Source: Melastoma dodecandrum
Lineage: Eukaryota > Streptophyta > Magnoliopsida > Myrtales > Melastomataceae
Length of the DNA: 64,000 bases
Direction: 5' to 3'
Assembly (NCBI GenBank): GCA_029817715.1
Contig: JARUPY010000087.1
Coordinates: forward strand, 2,666,001-2,730,000
Shown: positions 22,610-35,422 of the stretch, one piece after another
Layout of the letters: the number at the start of each line of letters is the position of its first letter
Numbering within the stretch: position 1 is the stretch's first letter
Notes under the pieces: model-generated
What the model was told of the DNA's origin: nothing
The model's database searches: none
The model's input: only the letters and a program-made list of their open reading frames with translations
Made by a program: the position numbers and the translations under genes

Positions 22610-24250
22610 TCATGATTCTGCTGGAGGTGGGGCTTGATAAACAATGGGAATCAACTGCAGTTCATTCCTCCTCTTCAAGGTAATCCCTGGAGCTTCCCTC
22701 ATGTCCAGATCTTCACTCCTCGTCCCTCCAGGGAGCTCCCAGTCGAAATAGTATAACAGGTTTGCGAGCGCGGTCTCCACGCTCGCCATTCCCAGGTTCA
22801 TCCCTGGGCATATCCTTCTCCCTGCGCCAAAGGGTATGTACTCGAAGCTACTTCCCCTGAAATCGACTGGGCTATCGCGGAACCTCTCGGGATCGAACGT
22901 GTCTGGGTCTTTCCAGTACCTGGGGTCTCGATTGATCGCCCACCCATTGATTATCACCTTGGTTTTCTCCAGAATCTCGTACCCGTCGATCTCGCACTTC
23001 TCCCCGCATACTCTCGGAAGCAGGAGCGGCGCCGCGGGGTGTAACCTCAATGTTTCTTTGATGACCATCTTCAGGAACTCGAGCTCGGGCAGCTTCCCGT
23101 CCACTACTCTTTTCTCATGTCGGAAAACCATCCTTACCTCGGCCTGCACTTTCTCCAGCATGCTCGGATTTTTAATCAACTCCGATATCGCCCATTCCAC
23201 CACGGAGGCGGATGTGTCGCTTCCGGCACCGAAAACATCCTACAACAAAGAACGGTCAAGATAAGGAGGACAGATACCATATTAACTGTGATTTAAAGGA
23301 AACCATCTGAGAGACCTTACCAGGAGCACAGCCTTGACATTCTCCATAGTCAAGGTGAAATCTCCATCGCCCCGCTCGTATCTCAGAAGAACATCAACTA
23401 GATCATCATGTTGATCTTCTTCCGCGTCTAGTCTGCTTGCACCCATATCCAACTTTTTCTTGTGATCGTTTATGATACCCTCAAATATCCTATCGGTCTT
23501 TCGCTGCAATCCTTCTAATCTGGGCCTCAACCCACTAATCTTGTGAAGTATCTTGTACGACGGGAATATGTCTCCAATGTCAAAACCTGATGCTAAGCTC
23601 AAAGCTTCCTCGGCGGCGGCTATGAACTCCTCGTGCTCCTTCGTCTTCCTCCCGAACGCCATCCTCGAGATAACTTCATAAGACTTGGAAAATATCTTCC
23701 TTGACAAATTTATAGGCGACCCGGAATTCGACGCGATCCATCGCACCAATTTGAGGTACTCCTCCTCTCTCACGTGCGAGAAGGACCGGATCTGTTTCGC
23801 ACTCAGTAGTTCCGACGTGCAGATTTTCCGGATCTGTCTCCAGTACTCTCCGTAAGGTGCAAAGGCAATGTTCTTTGATCCGTACGACATGATCTCAGTC
23901 ACGAGTATCGCCGGCCTGGAGGCAAAGACGACATCGTGGGTCTTCATGATTGCCTTTGCCATCTCGGGCGAGGAGGCGACGACCGCGGACACTTCTCCGA
24001 GCTGCAAGTGCATGAGGGGCCCATACTTCCCGGACAAGTCGTATAGCACCCGGTGGGGAAGAGAGCCGACGAGGTTGTGCAAGTTGCCGATAAAGGGAAG
24101 CTTCCTGGGCCCAGGGGGGAGCTTTGAGGGGACCGTGCGGGGATATTTCAGACCCTTGACTAGGTGAGCCAGGAGGAAGAAGAAGCAGAGAAGGGAGATG
24201 AGGAGGGTTGGGAATGTGAAGAGGTGGTGAGGGAGATCCATGGGAACCAA
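22610..24250 (-). CDS. Cytochrome P450, CYP71-like
   Basis: Model: complement of 22610-23239 and 23321-24250, giving 519 aa (typical ~500-520). The single 81-bp GT-AG intron is at the usual CYP71 position. An N-terminal membrane anchor (TLLISLLCFFFLLAHLV) is followed by the proline hinge (LPPGPRKLPFIGNLH). The C-helix has WRQIRK. The I-helix oxygen-binding motif is AGSDTS. The ExxR motif is in KETLRLHP, PERF is present, and the heme loop is FGAGRRICPG. All catalytic signatures are intact, so this should be an ER-bound monooxygenase using P450 reductase. CYP71-clan members oxidise terpenoids, alkaloids or phenylpropanoids; the substrate cannot be told from the sequence. A second in-frame Met at 24241 is an alternative start. 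A diverged relative lies at 35.4-37.1 kb. Confidence 0.93.
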
Positions 24251-24749
24251 ACTGGAACTCCCGTGGTTTGGGTTTTAGATTTGGATCTGAAAGCGCAGTG
24301 ATAATAGTTGTTTTGACTTTTAAAAGTCAATGGACCACCTGTGATTATCTCATCAAGCACGGGGATTTTCCACGAATGCCCTTGCGTTACTCCATTAAAC
24401 ACTAAACACCTTCCCGCATCAGAGTCTTTAAGACTCTGCCTAATCAAATTTCTACCTTCTTAGTGTTCTTCGATATTTTCATACACATTTCGATATTTTT
24501 TGTATATTCAATACCAACATCTTTTACATCATTTTCGGTCAAAATTACAACAATTTTGTGGTCACATATACACTTGAATACATGTTTATAGAGAACCATT
24601 TTTCTTGATCACATCTTGAGGTGGATGGGGGCATTGAAATTATTTTATTAATGTTGAAATGATATCATTCGATTGTGATCGAATGTTTTTATTATGTTAT
24701 TTTTATTTTAATATAATTGGGGCCGGCTTCTTTTATTTCTTTGGATTAA
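24251..24749. other. Upstream region of the first P450
   Basis: AT-rich 5' flank. The segment nearest 24250 should hold the P450 5' UTR and promoter. No TATA box stands out with confidence. Confidence 0.35.
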
Positions 24750-24758
24750 AATAAATTA

Positions 24759-25337
24759 GGCAAAATATACGTTTATGGCATTGACTTTGAGCCAACTTTT
24801 TGTTTTGTCATTAACTTAGTCTGTTATATAATTTTGTCACCAACTTTTGTTTTTATTTTGATTTTGGCCAATCATGAATTTCTTCTAGCGAAAGCCAAAC
24901 AATGTCTTAATATAGTCTGACCTGTATTCTATAATAATGGAGTTTTGAAATCTCATTCATTCGTCTCATAATCCACTTTATCTGTAATAGTCGCCCCCTA
25001 ATAGAACATCATCCGACCTTTATCGATTTTTCATATTTTTTGACAACATCAGCAACTATCGTTAACTTCAGCTTCCAATTCACTTGATTTATCCATCAAA
25101 ATTTTATAATAAAGATACAAATGAAAGGTTTCAATATTATTTCCCAATTTTTTAATTTTTTTTTTAGTCGATAAATGAAAATTGTCTATTAAGGTCTTTG
25201 GCTTACGGACAATAAAATTCAAGATTGATCAAAATCAAAATAAAAATAAAATTTGGTGACAAAATTATATAACAAACTAAGTTAATAACAAAACAGAAAG
25301 TTGACTCAAACTTGAGGCCATAAATTGATATTTTGCC
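24759..25337. mobile_element. Mutator-type MITE with long terminal inverted repeats
   Basis: The ends are inverted copies of each other over about 115 bp, beginning GGCAAAATAT; shared inner motifs include GTTATATAATTTTGTCACCAA and TTTTTATTTTGATTTT. The flanks carry a perfect 9-bp target-site duplication AATAAATTA at 24750-24758 and 25338-25346. A 9-bp duplication with long inverted repeats is the mark of Mutator-like elements. The 579-bp element has no coding capacity. Confidence 0.9.
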
Positions 25338-25346
25338 AATAAATTA

Positions 25347-25899
25347 TGAACCAAACCTATTTAGATATCGGGCCATATATGGCTTATTTATGGTTTAGCA
25401 TGTATGTTGACCTTATCCAAGCCAATCCCAACTCATGATCTAGCCCCTATGCAAAGTTCATCCATTGCTTAACTTATAATCCAGCCCAAGTAAAGCACAT
25501 CTTATATTCTGACTCATGATGAATGTTTTTATATTAAAATGATTCCCCTGTTGCCTATAAGTATCTCCCTCTCCTCATTTGACATACATGAAGAAGGGTG
25601 ATGAACTCATAGCTTACCGAAGCTTTCGAGTATTCTTTCCTTAAACAGTCGACGGTAAAGTTCTATCGAATCTTATATATTCTAGTGTTTTTTCTCTCAA
25701 CTCCAGAAGATCAGCCAAATAGAGAATGGACGTAACAATATAGGTACGAATGGAGTCTTGATGGTTAAGTAATTTATCTGCAGGAGAATGCGTTTGACTG
25801 GTATATCAATATTGAACCGGGAACTATTGACAGTTGGAAGCAGTTGGAAATGGAATATTTAAACCATTTTTATAGCACACGACGTGTGGTGAGTATGAT
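25347..25899. other. AT-rich flank of the gypsy element
   Basis: No gene seen. Sequence around 25540-25720 (tataagtatctccc, tctctcaactccag) is promoter- or LTR-like and may be what remains of the left LTR of the following element, but I could not match it to a right LTR. Confidence 0.3.
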
Positions 25900-28800
25900 A
25901 GAGCTTACTAACACCCACCAACGCACCCATCAACAATGGATAAATCTAAACCTAAACAGTAGGGATCACTTGTTAGAAGTGGCATCGATAGATATGTAAA
26001 TTTAAGAAATGCTTTGGAGGATCCGTTATATTATGCCATGGAGATCAAGCCTTGATCTTTCAAGGAATTGACTACAAGAACAATGATATGGAGCTGAGTT
26101 TCATAGAATTTGGTGTATGAGACCCTCCATTACATGAGCCATCCAAGGGAACATGAAGACAGGTTAGTAAAACTGGTGGAAAGCCTGCTTTCGAGGATAA
26201 CGAAAAACAAGTGATGATTACTAAGGCTATTCCTGTCAAAGCCCTGAAAGTAAAGGAATGGACAATCGAACACTTCAATCCTTACTCCAGTAATTTCCCA
26301 AATAGAGAAGCGACCAACTTTAAAGGAAAGACAAAATGAATAAACAATATCCTTTCTCAATTCAAATGCCGTAGATATATTTGACTTTCTTTTATCAGTC
26401 AATATGATTGGACCCCCCATCGAAATGCCCATAACAAGCAAGTAGAGCAGGGGATCCGAATTTTTGTAAGTATCATCAGAAATGTTTCGTCTTTAAAGAG
26501 AATATCTTGAAGCTTGTTCGAGATAGTAGGATTGCCTTGGACTCTATGTCATCAAACATAGTTGACATAGCAAATACCAACACTTTCAGCATTATCTTCA
26601 GGTCATTTAGCCATGTTGAGATGGTCTTCCAATGTCGAAGAAGATAGCATACGATAGTTATATCATCATTTTGTCAACTTGTGCAATTAGTAATAAAGAG
26701 GTATTTGGCAAAAAAGGTTGGACTTTGGAAACTCGTAAAAGGAATCGAAGAAATACTCTTAAGCCTCAAAAGAAGAAACCGAAAAAAATCTCTTGAATAA
26801 GTTCAAGAAACGCTAACTTCAAAAACACTATAGAGAAGCAAACTCTTAATGTTCAATTGACTCCAAAGAAGCCACCTCCAATCATGATGTGGGATTTATT
26901 TCCTAGAATTTTCAAAAGCTTGTAACTTTGTCCAGAAATTGTCACCACATTGACATGGATAAAGAGCGGTACAATCTAAAGGCTAACATCTCGAAAAGCT
27001 CCATGTTGATGTCAGTTGAAGAAAGTGCGGGAGAATTATCCACCTACATGTTTTCTCATGAAGATATTCTTGTGCCCTTAAGTCTCATAATCGGCCGTTA
27101 TTTGTGTCATACTTGTATCCCAAAGGTTAACTACATACTATTGATCCAGGGTTTGTCAACAACATCATTTCATCAAAAGCATCAAAGAACATTGGTTTGG
27201 GAGTGGATGAACTCTTAAGTAGCTGACTTGTATTCTATGAATTTAATCAAGGTGGAGTACGGGACATCGAAAAAATTTGTCTTACTCTCATGATGGGTGA
27301 CATGGAATCTTTTACAATATTCTACGGACACTAGACAACCTATAATATGTTATTAGGTTGATCATGAATGCATGAGTATGAATTCATTGCATCAACTCTT
27401 CATCAATGCTTCAAGTTCATTAAGGAATGCGCAGATGATAAACCCTTCATAGAGCATTCATGAAACTAAGAGAACCATCTTTCGAGAATGATGACCATAC
27501 AAATACAATATTGTTGAAAGAACTCAACCAGCCCATAACAAAGCTGACAACATTGGTCCCAATCCACCTCTAAAAGGTTTTGTTCGATCAAAATAGGGAT
27601 TATTTCTCTATCCAGATTCGTTACCCGACAAGCGCAACAATGACTTGTTCCGAATGCATTCGGGTTATATTTTATAGTCAACTACACAGAGGACTTGAAG
27701 ACACTTAGAGACGCGTAAGAGAAGCTAATCCATGACGTGATTGACAAAAGTCAAAATTATGTCTAGGGCATGTCACACCTAAGCCCATCTTTCTGCCATA
27801 AAGGTTGATGATAAAACTACAATTGCACCTCGGAGCCCCGTCTAATTTAGTATTTGATAGAATTGGTGCTCATGAAAAAAAGAGTGATGCTCAAGGGTTT
27901 GCATGATTAAGATTTGCGCCAAGTTCCAAGAAGTCAAATGATGCATAAGAGAGTGGATTAGAAGAAAGATAGTCTAGTTATCCTTGAAGATACAAATGAT
28001 CTTCATAGCAAAATTCCATCCCAAATGAAGTGTCAAACCGTTGTCGAGTTAAGCATCGGAAAAGCGTTGAAAATGAGTACAAAGACGTGAATATCTACAA
28101 GTAGCAATGGGGAGCCATTTCAAGATGGCACAAAAGATAAGCTAGTTGTTTCATATCATGTCATAATTTATTATATGGATCATGAAGCTTCCCCTAAACA
28201 AGATGATGCTAATGAGGTTCCAAAAATACTAGAAGATGGAAAGAAGTCCACCATTGATGAATTGAAAGAGATTGACCTCGGAGAAGATGGAGATCATCAC
28301 CCAACATTTCTCAATGAAAAATTTACATCCGAAGAAGATGGGTCATATATGTGACTATTAAAGGAATAAAAGGATGTTTTTGTAAAGAGCTACCAAAAGA
28401 TGTGTAGCTTAAACCCAAAAATTGCAATCCATAAGTCGGCAGTAAAATGTGGGGTGTGCTCCATAAAACAAGCTTAAAGGCGCTTTGGTCCATAATTGAT
28501 TCTGATGGTAGAAACCAAAGTCCACAAATCATAGATGTTGGATTTATCCGAAAGGTGAAATATTGAATATGATTTGAAAACGTCCGGCTTATTAAAAAGA
28601 ATAACGGACAACTTCGTGTTTGCATTGATTTCCGCAATGTCAACAATACTTGTCCCATGGATGATGTTTCCCTACATATAATTGCGATCATGGTAGATAT
28701 AACCACTGGCTATGTAACCCTCAATTTAATGAATGGATCTTTAGGGTATAATCAACTCTGAATGAACCCACAGGATGAAGAAATGAATGCCTTTCACATA

Positions 28801-31430
28801 CCAAAAAGGATATATTGTTATAAGGTTATACCTTTTGGATTGAAGAATATCGGAGCTACGTAATAAGAGAAATGCAACGGATCTTTGATGAAATGCTCCA
28901 TAAAAATGTTGAGTGTTATGTAGGCGAGTCCAACCGACAAGAACCATGTCGAATACTTAAAGAATATATTAAACATGCGATGAAAATATCAATTGAATGA
29001 ACTCTCTAAAGTGTGCCTTTAGAGTTGCATCTGGACAATTTCTTGAATTTATGGTGCGACATCAAGGTGTTAAGGTTGATTAGTCAAAAATTGATGTACT
29101 CATGAAAATGCCACCATCATGGAATCTACATGAGTTTAAGAGTCTTTAAAGAAAGTTTGCATACTCATGAAAGTTGTGGTGTTGTTTGCATGAACACTAT
29201 GTTCGTCTCATATCACGAGCAGACCTGCTCAAATATATTATGTCAAGACCTATGCTTTCTAGCTGGCTAAAAAAATGGGTGCTCCTACTTCAAGAGTTCG
29301 AGATTTCATACACTCATCAAAAGGTAGTACAAAAATCATGCATTGGCTTATTTCTTGCTTGATCATCCTATACAAGACGACTGGAAATTTTTGAAATAAT
29401 TGGTCGATGAGGAGGCAAATTTAACAGATATCTTTCATTCTTGGAAGATGTTGTATGGCAGATCTGTTACTCAAGGAGGTATAAAAACGGGAGTAATCTT
29501 TGTAACATTCATCGGAGACATTATATCATATGCGTTTATTTTACACAATTATGTTCGAACCTGTGTTGTTAAAAGCGCATAAATCCAGCGAGGCGCACTG
29601 AGAGCGCTTCGCACCGAAGCGTTGGAGTGGCAAGCAGGAAGTGGCTCCTAAGCACGCGCTCTTGCCTTAGGTGCAAGGCGTTGGGCGCAATAAAGCACTA
29701 GAAAAGTGCAACAGTCATCCGCTTTCCTTTTCCTCTGCCAGATGCCCTCCTCTTCCCTCCTGGTGGTCGCCATTTCCCCCCCTTTGCCGTCTCCATCCGG
29801 TCTCTTTCTTCATCCCCTCAGTTTTTATCAGCTTCAATTTTTTGATGATAAATGAATGAATTATTAGGACTGATTTATATTTTGTGTTTGTCAAAACTTA
29901 TCATTACTGGTGATTATATTGATTATGGTTGACTTATATTAGGAATGTATTCATCGAAAAAATCTTCGATGGGATGCTACTTATCTTGAAGTTATTTAGT
30001 TCAATTATATTTTCTGTTTAACATTGAAACCTACATGTCAAAAGCGCGCTTTGTGCTTTGCAATTAAAGCGATTTGGGATGTTTGAGCTTTGAGTGCACT
30101 CTAGCGCTTTAACAACTATGGTTCAAATAGCATGGCATATATTAAGCACTTATTTTAGGGTTAGAAACAACCATGGATAGCAAAGTGTATAGTTTATGAA
30201 AACTCCAAGCTTGTGATCAATTAACTTCTATTTATAAAGTTCACAAGCCCGAGCTTTTGCTATATAATGATTATACGGCTAAGCTCGGAGATAGTTACCG
30301 GATATTACAATAAGTCAAATACCAAGAAAGGAAAATGCACAAGCAGAAGCCATGATAAATCTAGCATCCGCATTCACTTCACATAAGGAGGTCACGATCA
30401 AGTTATGCCAAGCATTAGTGTTTATACCAAACTCTAATGAACAAGATGATGAGGAAATGGACAAAGTCAATCTCAAATCTATTTATAATATAGAAGAACA
30501 ATATTGGAGACAACCGCTCGTTGACTTTCTTGAACATGGAAAGTTTCCAATGACTCTTGACACAAGGTGAATGTCAGAAGATGAGCGTCATGATTCATAT
30601 ATTCTTAGAATATTCTTTATCGATGATCTTTCAAATGGGTGTTTATAATGTTCATAGAGAAGAAGAAGTTGCAAAAGCAACAGAGGAAGTGCATTACAAA
30701 GTTTGTGGAGCTCATCATTTTGGTCCAAAACATCACTTCCAATTGAAGAGAATGGGTTATTACTGGCAAAAAATGATATATGATTGTATGGAGTAAGCAA
30801 AGAAGTGTCAAGCTTACCAGTTTCATGTGAACTTCATCCATCAATCACCTGAATCGTTGTATTCTCCTGTAGCGCCATGGCCATTTGAAGCCTGGGAGTT
30901 CCATCACACCGAAATCATCATGGGATCATTCATATGTTATGGCAGCAACAAACATTTTGTTTTTAAAATGGGCAGAAGCCACGCCTTTTCAAGAAGTGAA
31001 GAAAGAAGTAGTCATCTCATTCATATGGACTAATATCATCCATCGATATTGTGTATCCTAATACATCATCATGGACAATAGCTGAAAATTTTCTAATAAT
31101 ATCATGGATTAGCTTTGTGATTAGTTTGGATTCAAGCAACTTTTCCATGTATAATGTTGTAGCAAATGGGTTGGTAAAAGCATTTAATAAGATCATTATA
31201 ATCTGTTGAAGAAAGTAGTTAATAGGGCAAAGAAAGACCGGCGAGTTAGTTGGAGAAGCTGCATGGACATATCGTACCATGTATATAACTGCGACTCAAA
31301 TGACTTAATACCTTTTGGTGTATGTTGTGGAAGCAATCTTACGTCTGAAGCAGTAGATTCTGTCATTACAGATAACTATACAAAAAGATATTTGTCATGA
31401 AGATAATCCTCAACTACATTTATAAGAGTT
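25900..31430 (+). mobile_element. Decayed Ty3/gypsy retrotransposon (gag-pol relic)
   Basis: In order on the plus strand, all broken by stops and frameshifts: gag-like sequence (25.9-27.2 kb), a protease-end motif (YNMLLG; FIASTLHQCFKF, ~27.34-27.45 kb), reverse transcriptase (~28.23-29.1 kb: NGQLRVCIDFRNVNNTCP; YCYKVIPFGLKNIGAT), RNase H (~29.1-29.56 and 30.13-30.3 kb: VYENSKLVIN), then the integrase zinc-binding and core regions (~30.3-31.3 kb: HHFQLKRMGYYW; KKVVNRAKKDR). The RT-RNaseH-integrase order is gypsy; the RNase H linker resembles the Tat/Retand lineage, which is inference. The YVDD-like region reads CYVG, so RT is dead. A hAT-type MITE interrupts it at 29561-30120. No clear LTR pair was found. 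Confidence 0.85.
29561..30120. mobile_element. hAT-type MITE nested in the gypsy element
   Basis: The 560-bp insert has terminal inverted repeats of about 17 bp: CTGTGTTGTTAAAAGCGC at the left and the complement of GCGCTTTAACAACTATG at the right. Flanks GTTCGAAC (29553-29560) and GTTCAAAT (30121-30128) look like an aged 8-bp target-site duplication (6 of 8 match). Eight-bp duplications and GTTGTTAAA ends fit hAT. Gypsy RNase H coding resumes directly after it, so it inserted after the gypsy element. It has no coding capacity. Confidence 0.75.
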
Positions 31431-32441
31431 AGAAGTCCTAGACGAAAAGCGACCTGAAGCATAATAATTGATCGAGTGCTACCAAACGTGCATGTCCACG
31501 TTATTTAATAATCCCAACCTAGTGCATTGTCGTACTAAATATACGACCGACATAGAAAACAAACAATGATTTAGGTCTTCTTCTCTCTACTTGCTGAAGG
31601 CTAATAGAACGTGTCTATGAAAATTCAAACTGGTTTGAGAAAAGAAAAGTATGACAACGGCTTCCATCGTGGGTTTAAACCTTATGTCGTCAGAAAAACA
31701 TTAGTAATCAAGCCTCATATGTGAACAAACACACATTCCTCTTATGTAACATAAAATGTAATTTACTATGCCCAATATGAATTTTTAATAAACTAACATA
31801 AGAATTCTTTCGGTATCAATTACAAAACAAAATTATAACATTTCAAAAATGAATCTTAGTATATAAACAAATATGGTTCACACAATATTCAAACATCCCA
31901 TGAACAACTTTGACCATTATTGCCATTAGCACTAAATCATAGTCATCGTCACACTATTAAGCTTAGATAACCATGACAACAAGCACGAATACTTCTAACG
32001 TCAATGGTTTAATGTAATGGTATAACAAAAAATAACATCCCTTATTATGTATGATCTAGATGATGTAATTTCGTCAGTTTTTTACTATTTTCATGTAGCC
32101 TTAATATTTCATAGAAGTCAAAAAAACGACTTTGTAACCTTTATAGTTCATTATAGTCAGCGTCCATTATCCATAATCTTTATATTACAGGAAAGTCTGG
32201 TTACACCTCTATAATAATATTTTAAAGAAGCCAAAGGAAAACTACTAAAAATTTCTTTACGATCTTTTTTTTTTTTCTCAAGTTTTGAGAATTCTCTTTA
32301 GCCTACATACTTGAATGAAACCAGACCAACTATCCAGTAGTTTTACGCTTCCATAATGTCGGATCAAATCAAATCCGTCTATTATCATTTTGTTTCACCA
32401 ATGTTCAAGAATATTACATTTCACATGTATACTTCAGAGAG

Positions 32442-32472
<31 letters not shown>

Positions 32473-32473
32473 A
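32442..32473. repeat. Compound (TA)n(GT)n microsatellite
   Basis: About eight TA units pass directly into about seven GT units. It is a probable length polymorphism. Confidence 0.9.
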
Positions 32474-33854
32474 ACCTTTACGTTTTGAAGAAGCTATATG
32501 AAATAAAGTGAGCACTATTGCATCGTATTAAAACATGGATCAAATAAAGTGAGACGTACAAACTTGACATAATTGTCATGCTCAAAATAAACATCGGATC
32601 TTAAGACTTTTTAACCTGCACATATAAACCAAATTGACAATCAATGATTACCATCAAATCAACTAATTCACATGTTTCAAACATGTGCCTATGATGATTT
32701 TTCACAAACATGTCAATAAAAAAAGGACATACATATGAGGCTCACATTAACCAAGTGTATTAACACAATAAACCACATATAATAAAAGAGTAATTAAGTT
32801 TAACAGCTTTTTCCTTGGTTAATGATAAACCAAACTACAATATTTCCACAACATCGCTCATCTTCTTAAAAGGATGACTCAATAAGTGAACGTGGTATAC
32901 AAAGAACTTAAACGTCTTACAAAATAACTCAATTTTGAATAAATTTAACTAATCATCAATGATAACTCTCACTGATCAAAATAATCACAATTCTCAATTT
33001 GAAACACAGTTATTGAAACGTAGTTACTAAATATCGGGTGTCAGTCCGAGTCATAGCTAGTAGGAAATCATGCATCTCTTATAAAAACTAAACTTCAAAA
33101 TTTATTTCATTTCAACCGCCCAAACATTACATTTCATTTTCTATAAAACTTCGAAATATCTCTTTGATGGTCAACTGTAAGTTAAACGTGTGATTTACCA
33201 CAACAGAATGCTTTCATTATCCGTCTATTTAACTTAAATTTTTATCCGACTTAAGTGGTAAAAATATTTATTGATGACCCCAACTTTTAGCTAAATTACG
33301 GTTTTTCTTACACAATTAAATAACCCACATCGGATAAGCCATCAAACATTTAAGATATCAATTTAAGGCCAAGATAGAAAGATTTGGAAGATCATGCTAG
33401 AAAGGAAAATCGATACTTTGTCATTTTATTATGGGTGTGGTAAGGAGGATGAGGAGAGCCAATGTAGCTTGAATTGATTCTCACAATTTTCATTAATTAA
33501 TTTTTTTGATAATTGGTCAATCTTACTTAAAAAATTCTTTATCCCAAACCAATTTAAATTATTAATACGTCTTTTAAAATTTTTATTACCATCTACATGA
33601 AATAAAAAATATTCATATAACTCCATAAATTTATCCGTGAATGTTTGTAAAAATAAATTGATTTTCCTTTAGACATTGTTTGGATGCTTTCCATCGTTAG
33701 GCGGTGGCGAAGCCAAAAAAAAATCGCAGGGGTTAAATTGAATGAGTGGAAAATTTAAGGGGAACAAATTGAATTATTCTAATTTTTATAATAAATTAAT
33801 AAAAAATATAAAAATTTTACCCTAATTTTATTTTTTTTTTATAAAAACGAGGTC

Positions 33855-34055
33855 ATTGCTAGGGATGGTAATTTTGGACCTGACATGATAACACGACAGG
33901 TACATAATTCGTATTTTAGTTTATGGATCTAGCCTTAACGTGTTCGTGTCGTCAGCCCGTCCCGTTGTACCCCGATCTAATAATGGGTTGGTTTTGGGTC
34001 TTGTGTCCTTTACCCGTTATGACCCATTAAGACCCACTAGACTATTTTTAATCAA
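33855..34055. mobile_element. Possible hAT-element terminal remnant
   Basis: GCTAGGGATGGTAATTTTGG followed by repeated gacatgataacacgacagg, cgtgttcgtgtcgt, and cccgtt-type words resembles the subterminal region of many plant hAT elements (start TAGGG-TGGCAA, then ACACGA repeats). I see only one end and no transposase. Confidence 0.4.
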
Positions 34056-35422
34056 AGGTAATAATATATTAATGGTGTCAACCAAAGCCAATTAAAATAT
34101 ATCCCAGTGCGTTAGGTTTTTCCTTCCCAAACGACAGGGTTTCGTCTTCCTAACTTGAAAGTCATCCTAATTTTTGTACTAAAAGTTGGATTCTGAACTT
34201 GAAAAGTGACGTTATTTTGATCGAAATATTTAATTTCTAATTAATTAAATTCCTTCCCGGTCTGTCGTCTATCTCCAAAGCATCTAGACCTTGTCAGTTC
34301 TCCAGAATCTTTTTCCTGCGATTTCCTTACAGAAGAAACTTACACAAAGCTGTGTCTGATTAAAGAAGTGGATACAGAGGACAGTTGTCTAAGCAAATTA
34401 GTGTCCTAAGCACAATCATGTGACAATGACAGCCTGCCTGTGCAAATGATGCTGCAAAAGCTTTGTGTTATATTATTGATGGTCTGATCTTGGGAAGGGT
34501 GATGGGGAGCAGTTAAAGAGTTGATTATAGACTCATAAGGCTACCCTTGTCTACTGCGAGAGACCTTGCCGTAATCTGACAGGCACTCCCATGCATCCTG
34601 TCAACAAATAATATAATCATGCCATGTTGACAAGCCACCATTAAACAATGAAACCTTTAGATGAACTCTGAGGAATGAGCTTCTTCGGAGGACGCGGCAG
34701 AGGGAGGCAACAGTGGATCTCTCCCGTCTGCGAAGCCAGAGCGTGTATGTCTCTTTTAAGAGTCTTGGATGCTTTAATCATCTCCGAATGATGATCATGT
34801 TGAAAATGTCGACGGATGGGCGTTCTCTACAATACAATACGTCGGAAAAATCGACAAACTCACCGAAAAATAATTTGATAATTTTCAGGGAAATACTCGC
34901 TGCAACTCCATCTAGTTCTTAAATAAAAATTACAACGATTTTTAAGACAACCATCAGGCTTCCCGTCTACTCAAATTAAATATAAATCTACGATTACCAA
35001 AAACCACCGCCCATTAACTTAAATCTATCCATTAAAAACAGCTTCAATTCAATATTAAAAACCAACGTAATTATTCCAAATTAATTTTATTCTCCTACAG
35101 ATCATTCTGTCACAGTCAAGGATTGATCTCTTCATGAAAGTCAGGGGATACTGTTAGTCTCATCGATGAATGCACTGGCTTTGTGGAGATGATGTTGAGG
35201 GCGGGGTGCACTCAACGGATGCAGCAACTCTTCCTTTATTTCATGTCACAGGCATGGCACACAAGAACGCGCTTACACAGACGACAAGCTAGTAGGAAAT
35301 CCAAACACATTACATCGCTGCTAAAAGACGATTATTTGTTAATTTCCTCAGGATGTCACTGCAGCGTGCGGACCGTTGTTGGTTTGTGATTGTCCCTCAT
35401 CTTTGTTCTACTAGAGGAAGTA

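Larger units (their letters stand above)
31431..35422. other. AT-rich gene-free region
   Basis: About 4 kb without any supportable gene. Open frames are short and lack family motifs. Poly-T (32266-32277) and a TA/GT microsatellite are present, along with a possible hAT terminus at 33.86-34.05 kb. The last few hundred bases are the 3' flank of the second P450. Confidence 0.5.

Noticed and set aside
28323..28706. 127-codon open frame on the minus strand
   Set aside because: It is antisense to the gypsy reverse transcriptase, which is clearly recognisable on the plus strand.
29671..29859. 62-codon open frame with Pro/Ser content
   Set aside because: It lies inside the hAT MITE and has no homology that I recognise.
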